From Gimesia maris (lineage in GTDB: Bacteria; Planctomycetota; Planctomycetia; Planctomycetales; Planctomycetaceae), in NCBI RefSeq assembly GCF_008298035.1, contig NZ_CP042910.1:5905001-5969000 (forward strand): a stretch of DNA of 64,000 nt, written 5' to 3'. The number at the start of each line of letters is the position of its first letter. Positions within the stretch are counted from its first letter, which is position 1. Shown here piece after piece: positions 9,266 to 16,697 of this stretch. The position numbers and the translations under genes are program-made. Below the pieces are notes generated by a model. The model did no database searches. It saw only the letters and a list, made by a program, of their open reading frames with translations, and was not told the origin of the DNA.

Positions 9266-10935
9266 TGTCGGTACAGGAAATTCCCCCGGAATTCGAAGAA
9301 TTGTTGAATCGGCTACTCGATAGCCCGGAGGGAGAGTTTTCACCTACCGAGTTCGAAGCATTTCAAAACATTCTGAAAAGCAGCCCCGATGCGATGCACC
9401 AGTATTTTGAGTACATCGACATCAATACCGGTATCAAATCAGACTGGAACGAACGACTCCAGTCCCTTGAACAGATCGTGACGCGAGAAACTCCAGTTTC
9501 TGTGCGTTCCCCTTCCGTTGCACAGATTCACGCACCAGGCCCACGACGTTCCCAATACATAAACTACGCGCTGGTGGCTGCTGCATCCATGATGGTCTTC
9601 CTGCTCATGGAATGGTTGGTTTCGGGACACTTCTTCTGGGATCAGCCCCAGATCGCTCAGACAGAAACCGCTGTTGTCAACCTCCCCTATATCGCGACGC
9701 TCACACGTGCCACCGATTGTGTCTGGGGAGGAGACGCTCCTCCTAAATTTTCAGGACAGCGACTGTTATCACAAGACCTCTTCCTTGAAGAAGGATATGC
9801 AGAATTTCGCTTCGATACCGGCGTCCGCCTTGTGATCGAAGGCCCGACCAAAATCAAAATGGATTCTGCCTGCTGTGCCACCGTTTCCTCCGGGAAGGTT
9901 GTCCTGCATGGGTACGAAGCAGCTCCGGAATTTGCATTAATCACACCCCAACTGACGTTTCACGATATTGGAACAGAATACGGCGCTAAAATCGACGCCG
10001 ATGGCGAAGTCGATCTGCACGTATTCGAAGGGGCTGTACGCGTTGATCCCAATCAGGACAATCAAATGTTCGTTGCATCCATCATTATCAAAGAGGGTCA
10101 GGCAAAACAGCTCAAAGAGGACCGGATCGACGATATTCAGATCAAACCGGAAGATTTTAAACGCGAAGTCCCCACCAATCCCAAAAACATTCAGGCGATT
10201 CGAGAAGAAACCAGGGCCTACGACAGCTTTCACCCTGCCATCATCAGTGATCCGGAAAGTTTTTCAGACTGGAGAAATGCCGGAATGGGCTGGAAGAACC
10301 CCTGGCGAAACAAGTTGAATGGCGGAGAACCGGCCCACGGTGACAGCCAGCCCCTTAACTCACTGACGGGTTCGAAACTGGCCGAGGATCAACTGGGGCT
10401 CGTTGAACTGAGAAAAGGGAATACCGCCTGGCGCACCCTGGAAAAGCCGGTCCGCATGAATAAAGATGCGATCTACTACTTAAGCTTCTACATGCAGAAA
10501 CAGAATTCCGGAAAAGCATCAGATAAGCAATATGGGAACCTCTCCCTGATGACATTTACACCGGCACAATCTCAGAATAAAATATTAATCGGCATGAGTT
10601 CCCACAATTTCTCCACCCTGCAGGCAGGAATGCAGGTCATCGAGAACGCTCCACCGTTACAGACGAATAAGAATTATTTCTTTGTCGCCAAGATTGTTGC
10701 CAGCGAGAATGCTTCAGATCAGATTTTCATGCGTGCTTTCGCGCCGGAAGAAACGATCCCCGGCCATGAGCCCCCCGTCTGGACTTGTGCATCGGATCCA
10801 TTCAAGGACTCCTCCGTGTACGATCAGGTCAGACTGCACGCCGCCCGCAATGCAGAATTTCTGTTTGACGAACTACGCATCGGCACCACCTGGGATTCGG
10901 TAATCAATACTCAATCTCCAGAACTCGCTCCCTGA
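9265..10935 (+). CDS. FecR-domain transmembrane partner of the ECF sigma factor
   Basis: 556 residues. The cytoplasmic N-terminus (about 1-92: EFEELLNRLLDSPEGE, MHQYFEYIDI) is of the type that precedes FecR domains in planctomycetes and probably binds the sigma factor. One membrane helix spans about 93-113 (YALVAAASMMVFLLMEWLV). A FecR-like domain follows (about 170-275), with YAEFRFDTGVRLVIEGP, VSSGKVVLHG, FHDIGTEYGAKI and VHVFEGAVRV-type strings. The C-terminal 230 residues look like a beta-sandwich of carbohydrate-binding character but no named domain is certain. Translationally coupled to the sigma factor. Role inferred: sensing of an extracytoplasmic signal and control of the sigma factor. 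Confidence 0.82.
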   Translation: MSVQEIPPEFEELLNRLLDSPEGEFSPTEFEAFQNILKSSPDAMHQYFEYIDINTGIKSDWNERLQSLEQIVTRETPVSVRSPSVAQIHAPGPRRSQYINYALVAAASMMVFLLMEWLVSGHFFWDQPQIAQTETAVVNLPYIATLTRATDCVWGGDAPPKFSGQRLLSQDLFLEEGYAEFRFDTGVRLVIEGPTKIKMDSACCATVSSGKVVLHGYEAAPEFALITPQLTFHDIGTEYGAKIDADGEVDLHVFEGAVRVDPNQDNQMFVASIIIKEGQAKQLKEDRIDDIQIKPEDFKREVPTNPKNIQAIREETRAYDSFHPAIISDPESFSDWRNAGMGWKNPWRNKLNGGEPAHGDSQPLNSLTGSKLAEDQLGLVELRKGNTAWRTLEKPVRMNKDAIYYLSFYMQKQNSGKASDKQYGNLSLMTFTPAQSQNKILIGMSSHNFSTLQAGMQVIENAPPLQTNKNYFFVAKIVASENASDQIFMRAFAPEETIPGHEPPVWTCASDPFKDSSVYDQVRLHAARNAEFLFDELRIGTTWDSVINTQSPELAP

Positions 10936-10950
10936 GAGTCAGCCCGAATC

Positions 10951-11013
10951 AGATTCGCCTGTTTTTTTTGCCCGAGCGTCCTGCGAACTGGTGACGCTTC
11001 AACAGGCGAATCT
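10951..11013. repeat. Two-tier stem-loop downstream of the FecR gene
   Basis: Perfect 13-base arms AGATTCGCCTGTT (10951-10963) and AACAGGCGAATCT (11001-11013) enclose a second perfect pair, AGCGTC (10975-10980) and GACGCT (10993-10998). The left arm is followed by a T run inside the loop. Right after the right arm there is no T run, so it is not a textbook terminator on the plus strand. Possible roles are 3' end protection or a structured RNA. Confidence 0.6.
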
Positions 11014-11199
11014 CCGTTCCAGACGATACGGGATTCACCTCATATATCGCGATTTCACGATAAATTTATTTTTCTCAGCTTTTTGGTAGTAAAAATTGAA
11101 TCTCGACAGACAATCTCTTTACAGCAGGCGACCCTTGATTGTGAGCAGGCATAATTCACCTGATTTTCAGGTATTTTAATCATCTAGTCCCTGAACGGT

Positions 11200-11233
11200 G
11201 GGGCTTGAGTATTTTGCTCAAGCCCCATTTTTA
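11200..11233 (+). terminator. Strong terminator hairpin
   Basis: GGGGCTTGAG (11200-11209) and CTCAAGCCCC (11217-11226) form a perfect 10-base stem with a 7-base loop, followed by ATTTTTATT. The T-rich side faces the plus strand, so it would end transcription from the sigma/FecR operon, 265 bases after its last codon. It adjoins the stop codon of the convergent regulator gene and may also serve that side weakly. Confidence 0.75.
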
Positions 11234-11941
11234 TTCTGGTTGAACTTCTGAAACAAGCCCCTGGAACTGCATTCGGATCATCACACGCGCATGCTCCAGA
11301 TCACGATTGCGAATCGCAGCTGCCAGCTCTGAATGTTCCCAGATAATCCGCGATTTCTGGTCTGAACTGGAATGACCGGTTCCAGAAATGTTCCGAAAAT
11401 ACTTTGCCAGAATCTGCTGCATGCCCGCCACATAGACAGAATTTGTCATTTCCAGTACCAGTGAATGAAATGCCAGATCAAGTTCTATTTCCTGTTCCCA
11501 ATCTTCCTGCTCCAGATATTGCTCCATCTCTGCAACGATCAGATCCAGTCGGTCCAGTTGATCCTCAGTCGCATACTTGACCGCCAGTTCGATGGCACCA
11601 ATCTCCAATACATAGCGCAACATTCCCAGTTCACGTTGCTCCTGCTCAGAGACAGCCAGTAAGGGAATGCTGTCCGAAAGCAACTGCATCAAGTCAGGAC
11701 GTTGTACAACCAGCCCTTTCCGTTGCCTGACATCCAGAATGCCCAGGGCACGTAACCGGCTGACCGCTTCCCTGACAATGGGCCTGGAAACCTGGTATTC
11801 CTCTGCCAACTGCCCCTCGGTCATGAAAACATGGCCTTCAGGCAACTGTTCTTTCATGATCCTTCGACGGATTTTCTCCGCCAGTACTGTCGCCATCGAA
11901 TTTTGTAGTGGTTCGGCCATATTGCAGATATTATCATACAT
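11231..11941 (-). CDS. GntR-type (FadR/FCD subfamily) transcriptional regulator
   Basis: 236 residues. The N-terminal winged helix-turn-helix (about 12-80) has MTEGQLAEEYQVSRPIVREA and SRLRALGILDVRQRKGLVV, the GntR DNA-binding signature. The C-terminal all-helical domain (about 95-230) has the FCD layout, including ELDLAFHSLVLEMT and HSELAAAIRNRD, where Asp/His side chains normally bind a metal and the effector. No clear ribosome site precedes either ATG (11941 or 11920), so the start is uncertain. It diverges from the aldolase/fusion operon. FadR-type regulators usually repress a neighbouring sugar-acid or amino-acid catabolic operon until its substrate appears; that role is inferred here. 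Confidence 0.88.
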   Translation of the reverse strand: MYDNICNMAEPLQNSMATVLAEKIRRRIMKEQLPEGHVFMTEGQLAEEYQVSRPIVREAVSRLRALGILDVRQRKGLVVQRPDLMQLLSDSIPLLAVSEQEQRELGMLRYVLEIGAIELAVKYATEDQLDRLDLIVAEMEQYLEQEDWEQEIELDLAFHSLVLEMTNSVYVAGMQQILAKYFRNISGTGHSSSDQKSRIIWEHSELAAAIRNRDLEHARVMIRMQFQGLVSEVQPE

Positions 11942-12049
11942 TTAAGCAATAGCTGTCAATTTCCAGATATAAAATTCCACGCGAAACAACAGCCTTAACG
12001 CAACAATTAATAGCTTAACTTAATATTTCCGCCATCACACTTGCAGTCT

Positions 12050-12066
12050 TTATTATCATATAATAA
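12050..12066. promoter_or_regulatory. Candidate FadR-type operator
   Basis: TTATTAT-CAT-ATAATAA is a perfect 7-base inverted repeat with a 3-base centre, about 55 bases before the aldolase start. It contains TATAAT (12059-12064), which could be the -10 box of the aldolase promoter. Its left part, TATTATCATA (12051-12060), recurs exactly at 11929-11938 over the regulator's own start. Shared sites at both divergent genes suggest control of the operon and autoregulation. Confidence 0.5.
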
Positions 12067-12121
12067 CGTAATATCTTGAAATATTCTCACTCCTCTAAAA
12101 TCCAGAAACAGGAATGACTCG

Positions 12122-12952
12122 ATGAGAGCCAGCCGCATCAAACACAAGCTCAGCCAGAACGAACCGGTCCTGATTACTCAATTGCATCTGCTGGACCCTT
12201 CACTGTTTGAGCTCACCAGCCTGATGGGCTTTGATGGTATCTGGATGGACATGGAGCACCATACCTATAGCCTGGAGACAGCCACACAACTGATGCGGGC
12301 GGCACGCATCGGCTCCTCAGATATTCTTGCCCGGCCTGCGAATGGGGAATTCATGAGAATCGGTCGCATGCTCGAGGCCGGTGCGCAAGGCATCATGTAC
12401 CCTCGCTGCAGCAATGCAGCGGAAGCAGCAGAAGTCGTAAAATGGTCCAAGTTCGCTCCACTGGGGAAACGAGGCTTCGATGGTTCAGGAGCGGACATGC
12501 CTTATTGCACCATGCCTGTCTCAGACTATGTGCAACAGGCGAATGAAAACACTTTCATCACCATCCAACTCGAAGAACAGTCCGCCGTCGACCAGGCGGA
12601 AGAAATCGCCGCGGTTCCCGGCGTCGACGCGTTAATGCTGGGCCCTGCCGATTTTTCAATACTCGAAGGTTTCCCCGGTCAGTTCAATCATCCACAAATG
12701 CAGACTGCCATCGAGACGATTGCCACCGCTGCAGCCAATCAGGGAAAACACTGGGGCATGCCCACTTTTAACCTGGAACATGCCCAGCAGCTTCTGCAGC
12801 GGGGCGCCAGAATGCTGTACCACATGGCTGATATCATTTTCGTGAAAAATGGCCTTGAACAGATGCAGCAGCAATTCAGCCAGATCGGATTTACATTCGA
12901 AAATCAACTGAAAGATTCAGCCACTCACTACACGCAGGGAAAGAAATCATGA
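12122..12952 (+). CDS. HpcH/HpaI-family aldolase
   Basis: 276 residues, slightly longer than the usual 250-265. Class II pyruvate-type aldolase fold: FDGIWMDMEHHTYSLE near the N-terminus, ARPANGE, then GAQGIMYPRCSNAAEA with the conserved GAxGI.xP pattern, the metal-ligand Glu region ITIQLEEQSAV and the metal-ligand Asp in MLGPADFS. Family members cleave 4-hydroxy-2-oxo acids, or 2-keto-3-deoxy sugar acids, into pyruvate and an aldehyde. A ribosome site AGGA stands 9 bases before the ATG. Its last four bases (ATGA) overlap the start of the fusion gene. Substrate unknown; the divergent FadR regulator suggests an inducible catabolic route. Confidence 0.88.
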   Translation: MRASRIKHKLSQNEPVLITQLHLLDPSLFELTSLMGFDGIWMDMEHHTYSLETATQLMRAARIGSSDILARPANGEFMRIGRMLEAGAQGIMYPRCSNAAEAAEVVKWSKFAPLGKRGFDGSGADMPYCTMPVSDYVQQANENTFITIQLEEQSAVDQAEEIAAVPGVDALMLGPADFSILEGFPGQFNHPQMQTAIETIATAAANQGKHWGMPTFNLEHAQQLLQRGARMLYHMADIIFVKNGLEQMQQQFSQIGFTFENQLKDSATHYTQGKKS

Positions 12953-15285
12953 CTGAGTTTTTACCCGACGATCAGGAACTGTTTGCCAGCCAGCTCAAAG
13001 ACTTTGTTCCCCCTGACAGCTTTGACGCCCATGCCCACCTCTACCGGCCACAGGATGCCATCTCCGCCCTGCCCCCCGCAGCAGAAAACGAACAGGGCTT
13101 TTCAGGCTGGAACGAATACTGTGAGAACCTGGAACTCTGGATGGGCTCACTGCGTCCTTCAGCCGGACTGTTTTTTGCCATCCCGAAGCCTACCCTGGAT
13201 CGCAAGCCGGCGAATCAGTTCATTCTGAGCGAGTTAGCAGATCAGCCTGGCTGTCGAGCACTTCTGCTGGTCACTCCTGAAGATTCGCCCGAAGAAGTCG
13301 AAGCACAAATTCTCGCAGGCAAGTATAGCGGCTTTAAAGTTTACCACGTCTATGCCAATCGAAAAGATACCCTGCAGGCAGAACCCCAGGAGTACATTCC
13401 GGAATGGGTCTGGGAACTTTCAAACCGTTACAGCCTGGCCATCATGCTTCACATGGTTCGCGCCCGGGCGATGGCAGACCCCATCAATCAGTCCTACATC
13501 CGTGAACACTGTCTGCAATACCCGGATGCGAAACTCATTCTCGCACATGCCGCCCGGGGGTTCTGTGGAAACCATACCACGGAAGGCATCGCATCACTCC
13601 GTGGGATCGACAATGTCTTCTTCGACACTTCTGCCATTTGTGAACCACAGCCTTTCGAAGCCATCCTGCGAGAATTTGGTACCAGCCGCCTGCTGTTCGG
13701 AACCGATTTTTCTGTCAGCGAAATTTTTGGCCGCTGCGTGAGCATTGGCGATGGTTTCTTCTGGCTGGGCGAAGAGAATGTGAACTGGGAATCGACGACC
13801 TTCGCTAAACCGGTTCGCGTGGGACTGGAATCGCTACTGGCAATCAAACAGGCCTGCCATACACTGCGACTGAACGACGCGGACATCGAACGTATCTTCT
13901 GCTTTAATGCCCGTGCCATGCTGGGGATTGAAACGAGCTCAACCAAAAACAAAACCCAGGAAACCTACAAACGGGCCAAACAGTTAATTCCCGGCGGTAC
14001 CCAGTTGCTGAGCAAGCGGCCTGAAATGTTTGCCCCGGACTGCTGGCCTGCTTACTTCCGGGAAGCGAATGGCTGCGAAGTCATCGACCTCGACGGAAAA
14101 ACCTATCACGACCTGGCAACCTCGGGCATCGGGTCCTGCCTGCTCGGCTATCGGGACCTCGATGTGACCGACGCCGTTGTCCGCCGTGTTCAACTGGGCT
14201 CGATGAGCTCGCTGAATTCACCAGAAGAAGTGGAACTCGCCGAGTTGCTGACCAGCCTCCACCCCTGGTCTGACCAGGCCCGCTTCTGCCGGACCGGCGG
14301 AGAATCGATGGCCATCGCTGTCCGTATTGCCCGCGCGAAAACCGGACGCGATGAAATTGCCTTGTGTGGCTATCATGGCTGGAGCGACTGGTACCTCGCG
14401 ACAAACCTGCCTCGCAAATCGAACGAGTCTGGAACCTCTCTCGATAAACATCTCCTGCCGGGCCTGGATCCGTCCGGGGTTCCTTCTGGCTTGTCTGAAA
14501 CCACGCATCCCTTTACCTACAATGACATCGACGGCCTGAGAAAGATTATTCAAGAACGGGGCTCAAAACTGGCAGCGGTCGTTATGGAGCCGACTCGTTT
14601 CATTCACCCCGACCCCGGCTTTCTGGAAGCAGTTCGCGAACTCTGTGATGAATGCGGCGCGGTTTTCGTGATTGATGAAATCACAACAGGCTGGCGTCTC
14701 GCGATGGGGGGCGCTCACCTGCACTATGGAATTGAACCGGACATCGCCGTTTTCGCCAAAGCGTTAGGAAACGGGCATCCGGTCGCAGCCATCATCGGCA
14801 GGCGTTCCGTGATGGATGCAGCCGAAACGTCATTCATCTCCAGCACCTACTGGACCGAAGGCGTGGGCTCAACGGCTGCATTGGCCACCATTCAGAAAAT
14901 GCAGACTGTCAACGTCCGCGAACACATTCAGCAGACTGGTGAGGCCTTCCGCTCAGGCTGGCTGGAGCTCGGCCGGCAACACGACATACCGGTGAAAGCC
15001 GTCGGACATGCCGCTCTGCTGCACCATCAGTTTGACCATCCCCAGGCAGCCGAACTGGGAACGCTGTTTACCATTCGCATGCTGGAAAAAGGTTTCCTGA
15101 CCGGCAGTGGCTTTTACCCCACGCTCGCCCATCAGCCACGCCACATCCAGAATTATTTTGCTGCTGCTGACCCGGTTTTTGCGGAACTCGCAGCGGCACT
15201 TTCATCTGGTGACTTATCCAGCCGGCTCAAAACGCCCGTCAGACATTCCGGTTTCGCCCGACTGACGCCGAGCCCGAAAACATAA
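12949..15285 (+). CDS. Fusion of amidohydrolase (TIM barrel) and class III PLP aminotransferase
   Basis: 778 residues, about twice the length of either family. Residues 1 to about 325 form an amidohydrolase-2-type barrel: metal-binding H28-x-H30 in FDAHAHLYRP, ILAHAARGFCGNHTT with further His residues, and LLFGTDFS with D253 as the likely catalytic Asp. A short linker (about 327-335) leads to a class III aminotransferase resembling glutamate-1-semialdehyde aminomutase: LIPGGTQLLSKRPE, GGESMAIAVRIARA, GYHGWSD, VFVIDEITTGWR with the cofactor-binding Asp, and the PLP lysine K604 in FAKALGNGHP. Both halves look complete and the frame is open throughout. It is translationally coupled to the aldolase. 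Inferred role: hydrolysis of a lactone or amide followed by amino transfer or migration in one pathway. Substrate unknown. Confidence 0.85.
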   Translation: MTEFLPDDQELFASQLKDFVPPDSFDAHAHLYRPQDAISALPPAAENEQGFSGWNEYCENLELWMGSLRPSAGLFFAIPKPTLDRKPANQFILSELADQPGCRALLLVTPEDSPEEVEAQILAGKYSGFKVYHVYANRKDTLQAEPQEYIPEWVWELSNRYSLAIMLHMVRARAMADPINQSYIREHCLQYPDAKLILAHAARGFCGNHTTEGIASLRGIDNVFFDTSAICEPQPFEAILREFGTSRLLFGTDFSVSEIFGRCVSIGDGFFWLGEENVNWESTTFAKPVRVGLESLLAIKQACHTLRLNDADIERIFCFNARAMLGIETSSTKNKTQETYKRAKQLIPGGTQLLSKRPEMFAPDCWPAYFREANGCEVIDLDGKTYHDLATSGIGSCLLGYRDLDVTDAVVRRVQLGSMSSLNSPEEVELAELLTSLHPWSDQARFCRTGGESMAIAVRIARAKTGRDEIALCGYHGWSDWYLATNLPRKSNESGTSLDKHLLPGLDPSGVPSGLSETTHPFTYNDIDGLRKIIQERGSKLAAVVMEPTRFIHPDPGFLEAVRELCDECGAVFVIDEITTGWRLAMGGAHLHYGIEPDIAVFAKALGNGHPVAAIIGRRSVMDAAETSFISSTYWTEGVGSTAALATIQKMQTVNVREHIQQTGEAFRSGWLELGRQHDIPVKAVGHAALLHHQFDHPQAAELGTLFTIRMLEKGFLTGSGFYPTLAHQPRHIQNYFAAADPVFAELAAALSSGDLSSRLKTPVRHSGFARLTPSPKT

Positions 15286-15299
15286 CTGCCGGTCTTATT

Positions 15300-16238
15300 T
15301 TAAGCACCTGACGAACCCGTATTCACCACCGGCTGTGTATGACGGTCACTGCATAAGACAACCAGCAGATTGGAGACCAGTGCTGCGCGACGGTCTTCAT
15401 TCAGTTCCACAATTTTCCCCGCAGACAAGTGCTGCAGTGCCATGTCCACCATTCCAACAGCCCCCTCTACGATTTTGGTCCGGGCTGCCACGACGGCCTG
15501 CGCCTGCTGTCGCTGCAACATCGCAGCGGCAATCTCCTGTGCATAAGCCAGATGACTGATCCGGGCCTCTATGACTTCCACACCTGCTTTATCCAGCCGC
15601 TCCTGAATATCCACCATCAGTTGATCACAGATATCCTGCGTATTACCTCTTAACGAGAGTTCATGGTCCTCACTGTCATAAGGATGACGACTGGCCAGGT
15701 TTCGTAACGCTGCTTCGCTTTGCACCGAGACAAAATCCTCGTAATCATCCACTTCGAACATTGCCTCTGCAGTATTCACCACCCGCCAGACCACAACCGC
15801 TGAAATATCAATCGGATTCCCGTCCCGGTCATTCACTTTGGAAGGACGCCCGCCTGACCTCGTTTTGTGCTGGATGATATTTCCCGCCTGATCTTTCTGC
15901 TCTGGCGTGGAAACCGAGCCCGTTTCAAAATTCCGGATCCGCAGGGAAATCTTCTTCTTGGAGTAAAACGGATTGACCCAGAAGAATCCGGACTGCATGA
16001 CGGAGCCTTTATACTCTCCAAACAGCAGCAGAACCCGCGCCTGATTGGGGGCAATCGCCATGCAACCAAATAACCCGACCAGACAGGCAGGGCCAGTCAT
16101 GACTCCCAGCAAAATCAGCAGCCCGCTCTCTGAAACAGCTCCAGCAACAAAAAGAAGCCCCGCTGCCAATATACCTGCGAGACAAACGGTCAGCGGAAAC
16201 CAGCCCGACATTGGATGATAGACACGTTCTTCAGCCAT
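15300..16238 (-). CDS. SPFH/band 7 domain membrane protein
   Basis: 312 residues. Two or three hydrophobic segments lie at the N-terminus (about 13-32, 35-62), then the SPFH domain: NQARVLLLFGEYKGSVMQSG, FFWVNPFYSKKKISLRI, NFETGSVSTPEQKDQAGN, DGNPIDISAVVVWRV, SEAALRNLASRHPYD and LDKAGVEVIEARISHLAYA. A helical tail (about 235-285) contains MLQRQQAQAVVAARTKIVEG, where family members oligomerise. Such proteins build membrane-microdomain scaffolds and are often linked to protein quality control. It converges with the fusion gene, 14 bases apart. The iron-transport genes lie upstream on the same strand, but more than 200 bases intervene, so it is probably separately transcribed. Confidence 0.9.
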   Translation of the reverse strand: MAEERVYHPMSGWFPLTVCLAGILAAGLLFVAGAVSESGLLILLGVMTGPACLVGLFGCMAIAPNQARVLLLFGEYKGSVMQSGFFWVNPFYSKKKISLRIRNFETGSVSTPEQKDQAGNIIQHKTRSGGRPSKVNDRDGNPIDISAVVVWRVVNTAEAMFEVDDYEDFVSVQSEAALRNLASRHPYDSEDHELSLRGNTQDICDQLMVDIQERLDKAGVEVIEARISHLAYAQEIAAAMLQRQQAQAVVAARTKIVEGAVGMVDMALQHLSAGKIVELNEDRRAALVSNLLVVLCSDRHTQPVVNTGSSGA

Positions 16239-16451
16239 TTTTACTCTCCCGGAATGAATTGTCTCGTTTCAGTGTGATATCCAGTGAAACGGACTCAAAT
16301 CAAAAAAGGATTAAAAATAATCTCATCCCTGAAAAACAGCCTGTATGTGTATCTGGTTTTGTCTCACCAGAAGAAGGAGCACCTTCCCGGTACTGAAAAT
16401 CAAGGGACTGAGTACCAGAGAGAGAGATCGCATGTACGGGAAAGCCAGAAG

Positions 16452-16646
16452 CTACTTCGTCTGTTTCAACTGATCCAGTGAAATAAAATTGGCAGGCTCC
16501 CGGGAAGACGAAGGGCAACCGGAGCAGGAACCGCCGACGCAACCCGAACGTTGTTTAAAAAAACGGATACTGCGCCGTACCAGAAACAGAACCGCAGCGG
16601 CGATAAAGAACACAGTAACCACCATTTGCCAGTCAATCTGATTCAT
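16452..16646 (-). CDS. FeoB-associated Cys-rich membrane protein
   Basis: 64 residues from the second of two consecutive ATGs (16646), which sits better behind AAGGGGGG than the first at 16649. One membrane helix (about 7-23) is followed by a basic stretch RRSIRFFKQR and a Cys motif, C-x4-C-x2-C (GCVGGSCSGCPSS). This is the layout of the small Cys-rich proteins encoded right after feoB in many bacteria. It begins 51 bases after the feoB stop. It may help move ferrous iron through FeoB; the exact function is not established. Confidence 0.85.
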   Translation of the reverse strand: MNQIDWQMVVTVFFIAAAVLFLVRRSIRFFKQRSGCVGGSCSGCPSSSREPANFISLDQLKQTK

Positions 16647-16697
16647 CATTCCCCCCTTTCCTGCCAGAACAGTATTTCAAACCCCGAAACTTCTGAT

